Shown here piece after piece: positions 53,595 to 64,000 of a DNA stretch of 64,000 nucleotides. Source of the stretch: Spirodela intermedia. Its lineage: Eukaryota > Streptophyta > Magnoliopsida > Alismatales > Araceae. Position numbers and translations under genes: made by a program. The notes beneath the pieces are model-generated. The model was not told the DNA's origin and made no database searches. It saw only the letters and a program-made list of their open reading frames with translations. Each line of letters starts with the position of its first letter. The first letter of the stretch is position 1. The DNA is taken from positions 5,622,892 through 5,686,891 of the forward strand of contig LR746265.1 of NCBI GenBank assembly GCA_902729315.2. Reading direction: 5' to 3'.

Positions 53595-56500
53595 ATGGCC
53601 AGGTTGGAGGGCCTCGTGCCTGCCGGCCGCATCAGGGTGCTCAAGGAGACGCCTGCCGCCGGCGGGAAGGAGAAGGGATCGGTGGTGTACTGGATGTTCC
53701 GGGATCAGAGGTCCCGGGACAACTGGGCGCTCATACACGCCGTCGACCTTGCCAACCGCTCCGGTGCGCCCGTAGCCGTCGCCTTCAATCTGTTCCACCG
53801 CTTCCTCGGCGCCCACGCACGGCAGCTCGGTTTCATGATCCGTGGGCTTCGCGAGCTTCAGGATCGACTCGCCGCGCTCGGCATTCCCTTCTTCCTCTTT
53901 CGGGTACGCACTGGGGTAAAACTTGTCGGGGGATATCAGTCTAGTTATGGCCGACACCAGGATTTGCCCTGTTTTCCTCCAGGGCGAGGCGGCAGACACC
54001 ATACCGCGATTTCTCCGGGACTGCGAGGCGTCCGTGCTGGTGACAGATTTCTCCCCGCTGCGGGAAGTGCGCAGAACGAAGGACGATATTTGCAGGCGCG
54101 TCAGCGCTTCCGTGGCCGTCCATGAGGTCGATGCCCACAACGTGGTTCCTCTATGGATGGCTTCCGGGAAGCTCGAGTACAGTGCAAGGACTATCCGATC
54201 CAAGATACACAAGCTGCTCCCAGAATACCTCGTCGACTTTCCCGAGCTCCAGACTCCCACTATGGGATGGTCAGGGATAGTTCCTCCGGCGATTGATTGG
54301 GAGGGGATCATGTCCGACATACTCAGGTGAATCCACGGTCTGTAATCTTGCATTATTGTGCTAAATTTTCCCAATTACTCGACATTGAGCCAGCTCTTCT
54401 GTCATATTTAAACAATTTTGGCAGAGATGGGGGCGAAGTGCCGGAAGTGGCATGGTGCGAACCCGGTGAGAGGGCTGCGATGGAGGTGCTGATGGGTAGC
54501 AGCGAAGGTTTCCTGACGAGGCGTCTAAGGAGTTACGATTCTGACAGGAACAACCCGCTAAAGCCCAAGGCACTCTCTGGTTTGTCGCCATACCTGCACT
54601 TCGGGCAAATCTCAGCCCAACGCTGCGCTCTGGAGGCTCAAGCTTTCAAGAAGTCCCAAACCAAAGTAAGTGTGTGCCCGGTCTCATGCTATTCTTCTCG
54701 TTTTAATGTCATTTGGTCCCCATCGCTTTGAGATCGCCGTCCCAACTTAGAAATTGCTCCCCACCATATTTCAATTTCGGCGCACTTAGATTAGACTGGG
54801 TGCACGTACTTCGCCCTCAAGTTGCTATTGGCTGGTGTTTTTCAGTGTATTATTTTCTGACTTCTTACGAGGTTTTTCTTTACGGATCAACATAGGGAGC
54901 TTTTCTTTTTAGATAGGAAGCATATATTCAGTTCTACCGAAGCTAGAGATAACCAACATTTGGATACTAATGAAGACATCTCCACATAGACCCTCCTTCA
55001 ATGAGAAGGAATAATCTCTGCCCTCTCGTTAAAAGATGTTCATTTTCCATTTTTTATGATATATGACATTTCTAATGGCAGAAACCTCCCTTTGTAATGG
55101 GCCGAGCTTCTGTAGTCAGTGGATGCGTTCTTGGAGGAAATGATTGTCAGAAGGGAATTGGCGGACAACTTCTGCTTCTATCAACCGCACTATGATTCAT
55201 TACAGGGTGCTTGGGAATGGGCTCTGAAAACATTGATGGATCATGCTGGGGACAATCGAGAACATGTTTATACGTGAGTAACTCTAGTGCATTGCTGCCA
55301 CGCCAGATTTTGATAGATTGACACAAGTTAAATATGTGCTAGAATTTATACTCCCCAAGTCTAATTCTGCATTGGTTGCAGGAAGGAACAGCTTGAAGGT
55401 GCAAAAACAGCAGATCCTGTAAGCTGGAATATCTCATCTTTTGTTCATTTGCTTTGTGTTATGGAGTAATTATGTATGTTCGGAAGCTGGTGAACTCTAT
55501 GTACTGTTTTAACCATGTTACTTGTACTTTGTCAGCTCTGGAATGCATCTCAATTGGAGATGGTCCATCATGGTAAAATGCACGGCTTCATGCGGCAAGT
55601 AACTTACCACTTTCTTATTCTCGGCTTCCTCTTTCTAGTAATGCATTCTATAATGAAAGAAATGTATTTTTTGTTATCTTCTTAGACCTATCGTGATTAT
55701 ATCCATGGATAGTGTATTATTACATCTTTACTACGAAATTCCACGATGTAATGAGGTTTTAGTCAGTTTTTTTTTGCATGAAAACCATAGTTTTTTCTGT
55801 GGGGGGACTGATGGATTACTTCTACATTGTTCGTCAACTTTAAATGTTGATCCTTTTGAATGAATTTTTAGATTGCTTTCCAAATTTGCCCAAGTCCGCC
55901 GCCTACCCATTATTTCCCATCCAATTTTGTTTTTTTCTGGAGGGAATCAGCCTTAATTCCAGCAAAAGTCAGCCTGGGGTCGGGTGCTTGACTTTGGATT
56001 GACACATACTTTTAGTTTTTGCACTCTGCTCTCGGGGGTTTATCTGAACAACGGAGGGGCATATTGTTTTATGATTGTGGGATGGGTCAGTTAGAATTGC
56101 CTCATATTTTTGATCCGTACTCTCATCTTCTCACATGCTTCTCTATTTTGATGTTCTTCCGTATCACATCCAATTTCCTTCATTCGGGCAAGATATGCTT
56201 CTAGTTTCTCGCTCATCGTTTGGACCTTTTTCCATTCTAGAATTTCATAGAGAGAGAAAGGAGTGATAGAGAATAAAGAGTGGCAAGAAAGAGGGTAGAA
56301 GATGGTGTAAAGTTTCCCAGTTGGAATCTCCATGCCTCAGAGAGTAGGACAGATTCCTAAGAACCCCATTCCCCCGAGTGCCCTTCCCGGGTAAGCTAGG
56401 TGACTTCTGTATGGTCTTTCCTCCGATGGATGAGCTATTCTATTCATTTGATTTGCGGCTTTTTAAGGTGACGCGATGATTTTGTTTCTTGTTCGTCCAC

Positions 56501-56635
56501 GTGAGATCTGCTCTCGCGGCATTCTAATATGACGATTACCTCACAGCATGTACTGGGCCAAGAAGATCCTCGAATGGACAAGTGGACCGCAGGAAGCCCT
56601 TGCAACAGCAATTTACTTGAATGATAAGGTATACG

Positions 56636-56734
<99 letters not shown>

Positions 56735-57163
56735 TCCCTAACGTTCTTAACATCTACTTTTCCATAACTCTGTTCATTGCTTGATTTCTCACAATAAGCG
56801 ACTCTCTCCTCCCAGTATGAACTAGACGGTCGGGATCCCAGCGGCTACGTTGGATGCATGTGGTCCATCTGCGGCGTTCACGACCAGGTACCCTTTTCTC
56901 TGCGCCACGCCACCCTCTCCTTCCTTTCTTCACGGGCGGCTCACCCCCCTGGACGACCGCAGGGCTGGAAGGAGCGGCCCGTCTTTGGGAAGATTCGCTA
57001 TATGAACTTCGCTGGCTGCAAGCGGAAGTTCGACGTCGACGGCTACATCTCCTACGTGAAGAGGCTGGTGAGCGAGACCAAGAAGAGGAAGGCAGCCAGC
57101 TCGGTCTCGAAGGATCCCACGGCGGCGAAGAGCCGCCGGCCTCCTCCGAAAGCAGATGAATGA
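53595..57163 (+). CDS. PHR1: Class II CPD photolyase
   Basis: Repairs UV-induced cyclobutane pyrimidine dimers in DNA with FAD and blue or UV-A light. Nine exons: 53595-53903, 53983-54326, 54425-54665, 55116-55273, 55382-55418, 55536-55594, 56547-56628, 56816-56887 and 56963-57163, giving 500 residues in phase. Class II marks include [17 protein letters not shown] near the N-terminus, [81 protein letters not shown] and [20 protein letters not shown]. The C-terminal tail is Lys/Arg/Pro-rich (ETKKRKAAS), as in other plant copies, and may aid nuclear entry. The intron after exon 6 uses a GC donor (TGCG/GCAAGT). The last intron is 75 nt without an in-frame stop. Confidence 0.97.
56635..56732. repeat. 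(GATA)n(GA)n compound microsatellite
   Basis: About 98 bases within photolyase intron 7, starting with GATA units and changing to a long pure GA run. This is the longest microsatellite in the window. Confidence 0.97.
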
Positions 57164-57365
57164 AGATATACCCCCGCGAACAGTTTGTTCCAACCCTTAA
57201 TCTAGTCAACGGCTTTTGGGTTATAAGCCATCCTTTTCCTTCTCCTTCCCACTGGTGAACTTTCGAGTTCAACTGGCGTTAACCAAGGTTTCCATTATCA
57301 ACACATACCATGCTGCGGCGTTTACTTATTACAGAAGTGAGTGTGTGGAAGGTATCAGACTCTGA

Positions 57366-60245
57366 TCAGTCGGATGGGGCAGGGTTGACATTGGAGCAGG
57401 AAGCTTCCATCATGCCGTTGCGTATCTGGTCCGTGATGTCCCTCACATGGCCGGGCCCGTGGGGGATGAAGATGGTGGTGTTCTTGGAGGAGTCCCCGAG
57501 GTCCTTGATGGTGTCGAAGTACTGGGTCACCATTATCAGGTCCATCACCTCCTTGGCGCTGGTGCCCGAGACCGTGTGGGAGAAGTTGAGGATGTTGTCC
57601 CTCAAGCCGTCGGTGATCGCCTGCCGCTGCCTCGCCACGCCAATGCCGCCGAGGTATTTGGCCTCGGCCTCGGCCTCGGCCCTCTTCACCATGAGGATCT
57701 TCTCCGCTTCCCCTTTGAAGATGCTTGCCTGCCGAAGTCTCTGGGCTGTATAGCAGAGAATACGTAGTGTTTGGTGTTACTATTGCCAGGAAGATTGGAG
57801 AAGATAGGGGCCTTCGACTGGTTCACAGGGGATTCACGTATGGACTACTTTTATAATCTCGGATGGAGGCTGCCCGTTGAATGATTAATACGGTAAAGTG
57901 GAGAAATTAGATTGCGATTAAACTAAATGTGTGAACTTCCAAACATCTCTTTAATGAACTTCCAGGGGGAAAATATATGGCAAAACAATTACACTTCTTT
58001 CAAGGTAAAATCTGTACCCATCGGGAAACGCACAAACACTGCAGAACTCATAAATGCTACGGCATCTACTTGCTAACATACTAAATGGCAATCAAACTAA
58101 AAAAAAATGTTCCACGAAGATCGATGATGAAATGGAGGCGGGCACCTGCATTAATCTCGTTCATAGCTCTCCGCACTGATGGATCTGGTACAATATCGAC
58201 CATTAAGATCTGTTCAATGCTATATCCATATGCTCCCATCACCTGGTCCGCAGTTTTGCAAGGATGAAAGAGACGACGGTGTCAGTGATGTTCCAACTAG
58301 ATCAATGAGTAACACAAATTCTCCGTGCCTTAAAAAAAGATAGATCTTTTGTCGAGCATTTTGAAGTAAGGTGATGCTTGTTTTGTGTTATTGTGCCAAA
58401 AAAAAGTCTAAACATTGAGAGAAAAAACAAAGAATGAGATAATATTTTGGTGAAAACGTGTCAGAAGCAAGAAACCAGGGAGATCAGTTGCACCAACGAT
58501 ATAGCAAAGCATGTATGAGCAATATTTCGAGTGGCAGGAGAGGAGGTAACTTCTAATTGAGTTTAAGTAAAACATTGATACAATTTACTATAAGAAACAG
58601 GATTATGATAGAGTCCAAGCTAATTTTTTGTCACCTAAGAAGCAAGAAGAGGTTTTCTTGAGAAAGGAATACAACGATAACTCAGATCTACACCAAAATT
58701 ACATGGCAATAATGGCCCTAAAAGTCGCAGCATACGTCTATAGAAAATAATTTGCAATGTATCAGCAGCCAGATTTTTAGCTTCGAAAGCAAAGATGAAG
58801 ATTTCAATTGGGTGACAATATTCATCTGCCAAAATCTAGTGGGCTATCCTCTTGTTCAAGTATGTTCAATAAGCATAACTAAGCTAAACATAAATGAATG
58901 AATATCTCTTTTTTGAAACATCTTTATTATGCACCATTCCAGATTCATATAACGCTTAAAATTCGTCTTGAAAATTCGATGCAAATAAAAAAACCTATAA
59001 TTAGATAAATATGGGAAGACACAGATTATGCAGCGTTTGGGGACACTGATGTCCTGTGGAAGAGTGGTCTGACTTGAAAATAAGCTCGAGGGAAGTATCT
59101 ATTCATTACAAAGACCTGGAAATTAGAGCTCGCGAAAACGATGACCGAGAAGAAAAGACAAAAATAATACAGTATATGCTAATCCAACTTCATTATTTCA
59201 TTACCTTTTCAAGTTCCTCCAAAACAACTTTCGCGACATCACTCTTCTGTTCAAACAATTTGTCAAGAGTCATCCCGGGCACATGAGCACGGACAACTGG
59301 ACAATAAGACAACATAATGGGGTCATAGGAAGCCTTCGTGAGATCATGGAACCGAAAGAAACAGTAGGCATCAGATATACTACCATCAAAAACGTAGGCC
59401 TGAATCTGCTCTTTAGGATTTTGTAGCTCATAAAATGCATCGTCAGCATTTTCTTTAACAATCCGGTATTGAATTGAACAGAGTAGTTGCACAAAAACAT
59501 CATCCTTCAAAAGAAAAATAAAAGGAAATTATCGAGGAGCAGCTTCAACGGGTTTAGTAGGCACAATATGATTGTCACTTTATACAATTCTATCAAATGA
59601 ATGCTTCTGGATATATCAGCATAGAAATATAATCCACGGCGATACCCCAAATATTGTTAGGGACACCATATAATTATAATCCGAAGAAAGAGCAAGGATA
59701 CTAATCCAAGTGGAAGAGGATCTCCTGAAACATCGTCACTACTTATGTTTCCTTCACGAGAATCAGGATTGAATAATACATAAAATTAAATAAGCGGAAA
59801 TTTAGCGTAACAAGCCACAGAAGAAGGCAGGTTCATTGTCAGAAGGATCACCAAAGAACACTAAATCAGCCTAGGAAAGGCCACTGCGATCTCATAAAGC
59901 ACATCGCGACGTGAGATCAGGAGGAGACCAAAAAAGTGCAAGGTCTTGGAAAATGTCACGGCGATCCATCCCTCAGAAATCTGGAGAAAGACCAGAATTA
60001 ACACGAAAGGAAGAACAATTAGAAGGGTGAAACCTCGCGATTGTTCTTACCTTCGTCTTGGTCTCCACGCGGACATCGAGGGAGGAGATTCGCGTGGACA
60101 GGACGCCAGAGAGGCACTCACCGAGGAAGGGGTTGAAGAAGTGGAGCCCCGGCGAGGCGAGGAACTGGAAGCGGCCCCACTTCTCCACAATCCCGACGCT
60201 CGCCTGGTCGATGCAGGCGCAGAAAAGGCAGTATACGCTCCCCAT
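57366..60245 (-). CDS. HIR: Hypersensitive-induced response (HIR) protein, band-7/SPFH family
   Basis: Exons in transcript order: 60245-60051, 59504-59384, 59296-59205, 58242-58146 and 57745-57366, giving 294 residues in phase. It starts [13 protein letters not shown], with Gly2 and several Cys suited to myristoylation and palmitoylation at the plasma membrane. The SPFH domain follows: [71 protein letters not shown] and [20 protein letters not shown]. The C-terminal coil has [20 protein letters not shown] and ends [17 protein letters not shown] plus a short tail. HIR proteins form membrane scaffolds linked to immune receptors and cell death in plants. It diverges from the average HIR at several positions (for example [11 protein letters not shown]), so it may be a separate subgroup. 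Confidence 0.95.
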
Positions 60246-61257
60246 CTTCTTCCTATCGTTCGAAATGAAGACACGGAGAGCTGCTCCGCCTCGTCTTCGA
60301 TCGCAGGTACTAAACTACCTTGAAAAGAGCAAGGCGGTGCCCGCCCCTATTCAACCGGATGGTCAACGCGCGGGCCTACCCCAATACTGGCGGCTCTAAT
60401 CGGGCTATAATTATGGCCCATGGGCTTTCTCCACCACTAAATCCCCATTGTCTGTATTACGGAGCTGTAATTAGGCCTTACATTTGGCCCATTATTCGGG
60501 TTTTCAACTTTATTTAACATATATTTTCTCTCTTTTAGCGATCACATATATTAGCTTTCAAAAATATCGTCTATTTGATGGGTCAACGGCTATCTTCCGG
60601 CCTTCACTCATTGTGTAGAAAGTGTTTCCTGGAACTCATTTCAGTGAAGGGCTACCGTAAGGCTGAGAGTTGATGTGTATCTGATACTAACGCAATTTCT
60701 TCTTGCGACTGAGAGGCCACAGCGCAGGAGAAGGTGGGGGTTGGAGGAGATCATCTTCCCTGACGTTGATCTGATTCGAGTTACCTCTGTCATCGTCAAC
60801 CTCGGAGGTGACGGTTTCTGCGTTGATCTCTGAATCTTCGGGATCGGCCCTGGTGGAAACCTTAGCCGCTGCGAACTTCTCGTTCCTAGGACGTTCCTCC
60901 GAGCACTTTTTCACTAGGCCGAGGTCAGCGTACTCAGCCCGGTCCGCTTCCGCTTCCAGCTGAGGAGACTTCTGCTTGCCTGGTTCTACGCTGCTCTCCT
61001 GCGCCGCCGCGGCTGTCGACGCCTGCGCTTCGGGGAGCTCCTCCTCGGCTGCGCGCAGGGACCTTCAGGGGTTCTAGAGTCTCGGTTATAAGGGGGAGAT
61101 ATGGGACGAATGACGGGTGGGCCCCACAACAGGACGAACTGTATTTAGCTTGTAAACCAACCAACATAAAAGGAGGGATCAGAGCAGATCGCCGTGGTGA
61201 GGCATCACGTCTACCCTTCCCGATCCGACCGCTGCATGTACCCTGCGTCGGAGCGAA
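60246..61257. other. Intergenic between HIR and the WD40 gene
   Basis: Contains site II motifs near HIR. Further on, a minus-strand frame open from about 61050 down to a stop at 60687 is rich in Glu, Ala and Lys and ends in PSPALWPLSRKKKLR. It has no suitable upstream ATG, so I do not call it a gene. See the findings. Confidence 0.5.
60409..60495. promoter_or_regulatory. Site II (TGGGCC-type) motifs upstream of HIR
   Basis: TGGCCCATGGGC, TTAGGCC and TTGGCCCATTA lie 165-250 nt upstream of the HIR ATG. These are TCP-type site II elements common in housekeeping promoters. Role inferred. Confidence 0.5.
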
Positions 61258-64000
61258 ATGCCGGCGCCGTCTCCGTCTATTCTTGGTCTCTCTTACCTCT
61301 CAATTCCTGTGTTCTCGGCCGTTGCCGGAGCTGTGCTCGTGCTCTTCTTCTTCTCAAAGTATTTTCGCCTGAGGAAGGCGGAGGTCGCATCCATCGCCGT
61401 TGCACCAGAACCGAAGCCAACGAATCAAAAGTCTTCCAAGCACTCTGTCAACTGGCATGGGCACAAGAAATCTCACGCGAGATCTCACTTGCACGTCCCG
61501 GACAAGGTGCGGGGAATAGCTTCGTTGGATTTCCGTTTATTTCGTCGATTTTTTGAAGGAAAGCTGGAAGGCATTTTCGAATCTGATTTCGTTGAAACGA
61601 GAGAATTTACAGGACCAGAATAAGCGGCATCATCCTCTGGAGGCCAATACCTTGAAGGGGCACAGCGATTCCGTCACTGCTCTGTGTTTCTCATCCGATG
61701 GCCACAGTTTGGCGACTGGTTAACTTCTAAGCACTTTTGTTGATATCAGTGATAAATTCTGTCCACACTTGCATATCTACTACTGACGGATGGGTTCGTT
61801 TGCAGCTTGTGCCGATGGGGTGGTGAGGGTGTTCAAGCTGGACGACGTCTCAAACAAAAGTTTCAAGTAAGGGAAGGGGGGGTGAAGGGTGTCAATACTT
61901 ATTCGCATATCTGTAATTCAAATAATCAAGAACTCATTTCTAAAAACGTGATCATCTTGTGCTCCACAGGCTTCTAAGAATCAACTTGCCTGCCGGGGCC
62001 CATCCCGCAGCCATCACTTTCTCGGACGGGGCGTCAACAGTGGTGGTGGCTGCTCAGGTTCTTTCAGGTTCTTCTCTGTATGCGTATGGGGATGTGAGTC
62101 TGAAGCCCGCGGGTGAGGGCCATTATCAAGTGAGACCGTCCCTTCCAGAGGCAAAATGGGAGCACCACAAGGTCCACGACCAGAGGTCAGTGATTACTTT
62201 GTTTGGGACAAAGGCAAGTTATGGTACTGCTGACCGGAGTACCGTCATCGTCTCGTGTTCTGAAGGTACTGCCTGCTTGTGAAATGTTCTTGCTTCTCGC
62301 GCAGCTTGTTTTTTCTTTCTTATTGATGATGATTTCTTAAGGTAATTATTTTACTTCGAGATGCTTGATGTTGGTGTTCATATTTTTCTACATGCACTGT
62401 AAGACAGAATTTCAAAGAGTGAGAGAAGCTGCAATAACATCTTTTAAAAATAAAATAAATTGATCGATACGATAAATCACTAATAACAAGAGAATGTGTA
62501 TAATACATGAATTACATCACTAAAAGTTTGATGAGGGAGCCTGTTTCTTCTCTTTGCATCTCGTGGGTTAGTCCTCAGGTCGCACAGCCTAGTCCATGGA
62601 GAGCACAGGCCTGTTCCTCGTGAATAAGGATCAGAAAACCAAAAACCAGAACCACACTGATCCTTGTTTTGTTTCCTGGAAATTCTCGTATCCTTTGCCA
62701 TGACTGGTTCCTACCATTTTGATCCGGTTCAATGGTTTCAGTATGAACTGGCTGGCTTTCTATTCCCTGGTTGCAAAGTTCACATGTCTTACTTTCTATT
62801 TTGCTGAACATTTCGACCATGGCATCCAATATTCTATTGCAGTATCTACTCTTGTTGATTATTATCTGAATGTCATTATGTTTGGAGTCAATGGGCATTG
62901 CTATAAACCTCTCTCGTCAAGGCATTGAATTCTGTATGATAAGCATCACATGAAATGACCAAATCCAACAAAAAACATTAGGAAATTGAGATCGATGTCG
63001 AGCACAATGTTAGCCTATAAAGAACTGTCGATACACTTTTAAGATTCTGTATTTGGATTGTATCATGTTGTATTCAACCAAAACACCAGAAGGATGATTG
63101 GAGCCAGAGAGCTACATTATTTCTTGAAAAATGTATTCATAACTTATTATTCAAAGGTTTATGGCATAAGATTATGGGCAAGGAAAAACTGAGAGTCATC
63201 ACTCATAGACTGTTCCTTTTTGTTTAATGCTTGTAGTTAAAGGTACTCTCTGTAATTGGACCGTGCCTTTATTTTGAAATAATCTCTCTTTAACTGTCAA
63301 CTTAAAACAATCATCACTCAAAATTTTCATTTTTTCAGGTCCTGGAATGATCCTTTATTTTTTAGTTAATGGTTACTGGCGTTAAATTATTGTCAAGAAA
63401 AGCCTGAGCGTTTTCACGCGTAAATTCTTTTCTTTTTAGTTTATGCATGTAGATGGTGATGGTTTCTTTAATTATATTTTGCCTTCTTGACGCGGAAAAA
63501 GGATCTCAAGATTTAGTGGGTCGTTCTTCATGGAAAAATCTGGACTGTCTGGGAGGGGAGGGGTGGGGGAGATGCATATTTTTAATGGTCAAGTGCTTCA
63601 ACAGTTACAGTTTTTAGTTGGGTGTGTGATAAGATCAAAGGGGGTACGAGATATCTTTATGTACGGAGGGCTGAATCTGTTACTGATGCAGGGTACAGTT
63701 TGATGTATTGGGATTTTTTTGAGAGCTTGCATGCTGAACACTTGCACACACTATCTTTTTACTATCTAATCGTCACATGGTACTACCCGCTTAAAAAAAA
63801 TAATGAATTGTGCCTTAACTTTTTCAGTTTGTTGAAAAGGCATCCTTCTCGAAATGTTTTTAGACTTTTTAAAGTGAAACAGATAAAAGCAGCTTTCACT
63901 TTGCAGGCACTGACATTAAGCTTTGGCATGGAAAAACTGGGAAGAACTTGGGGGCTGTTAATTCAAACCAGCTTAAAAACTCCATGGCTACAATATCTCC
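61258..64000 (+). CDS. TBL2-like membrane-anchored WD40 protein, 5' part
   Basis: Exons 61258-61506, 61613-61718, 61806-61866, 61970-62265 and 63907 onward; the gene runs past the window edge, so the C-terminal half is missing. It starts MPAPSPSILGLSYLSIPVFS with a membrane helix to about residue 36, then a basic linker (KSSKHSVNWHGHKKSHARSH). WD40 blades follow: NTLKGHSDSVTALCFSSDGH, ATACADGVVRVFKLDDVSNK, LRINLPAGAHPAAITFSDGA, KWEHHKVHDQRSVITLFG and, in the last exon, TDIKLWHGKTGKNLGAV. This layout matches transducin beta-like protein 2, an ER-membrane WD40 protein that in animals interacts with PERK. The plant function is not established. All junctions keep phase. The 1.6-kb intron before the last visible exon holds no other gene. 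Confidence 0.9.

Overview
The window is nuclear DNA of a flowering plant. The evidence is spliced genes with GT-AG introns, a plastid-targeted EPSP synthase, laccases, a class II photolyase, a PPR protein and decayed copia DNA. GC-rich first exons, many CT/GA microsatellites and several GC-rich intronless genes look monocot-like, but the lineage cannot be fixed from this sequence. No prokaryotic operon, CRISPR array, tRNA or rRNA gene was seen.

Layout: (1) 1-5.5 kb, EPSPS (+), eight exons, with a two-base frameshift in exon 2. (2) 6-8 kb, RPS20/uS10 (-), whose second intron is largely a ~151-bp tandem array. (3) 9-16.4 kb, two head-to-tail laccase genes (-), each with six exons. (4) 17.6-17.8 kb, a tiny conserved membrane protein (+). 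(5) 18.6-20.4 kb, RPS13/uS15 (-), ending in a 34-nt exon. (6) 21-23.3 kb, an LRR receptor-like pseudokinase (+). (7) 24.4-30.3 kb, a convergent pair: URI-type prefoldin (+) and IBA57 (-). (8) 30.7-32.7 kb, an intronless PPR gene (-). (9) 32.7-39.4 kb, an AT-rich island with an internally deleted copia relic, followed at 39.4-40.7 kb by a truncated pseudogene copy of the PPR gene. (10) 40.7-44.3 kb, gene-free DNA containing a perfect 26-bp hairpin. (11) 44.3-45 kb, a DUF1442 gene (+). (12) 45.8-49.4 kb, an MLF1-like gene (-) with a last exon 2.3 kb away. (13) 51.5-53.2 kb, a DUF641/GIL1-IRKI-like gene (+). (14) 53.6-57.2 kb, CPD photolyase (+), nine exons. (15) 57.4-60.2 kb, a HIR/band-7 gene (-). 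(16) 61.3 kb to the window end, a TBL2-like WD40 gene (+), cut off by the window.

These are independent plant genes, not one pathway. The only clear local families are the laccase tandem and the PPR gene with its pseudogene. Housekeeping genes (RPS20, RPS13, HIR, URI) have telo-box or TGGGCC-type site II motifs upstream. Exon models were built by hand from family homology, splice consensus and phase. All complete models keep frame from ATG to stop except EPSPS. The most notable observations are the EPSPS frameshift, the perfect hairpin, the PPR duplication history, two GC-AG introns and several exons that automated annotation would probably miss. I found no convincing novel system.
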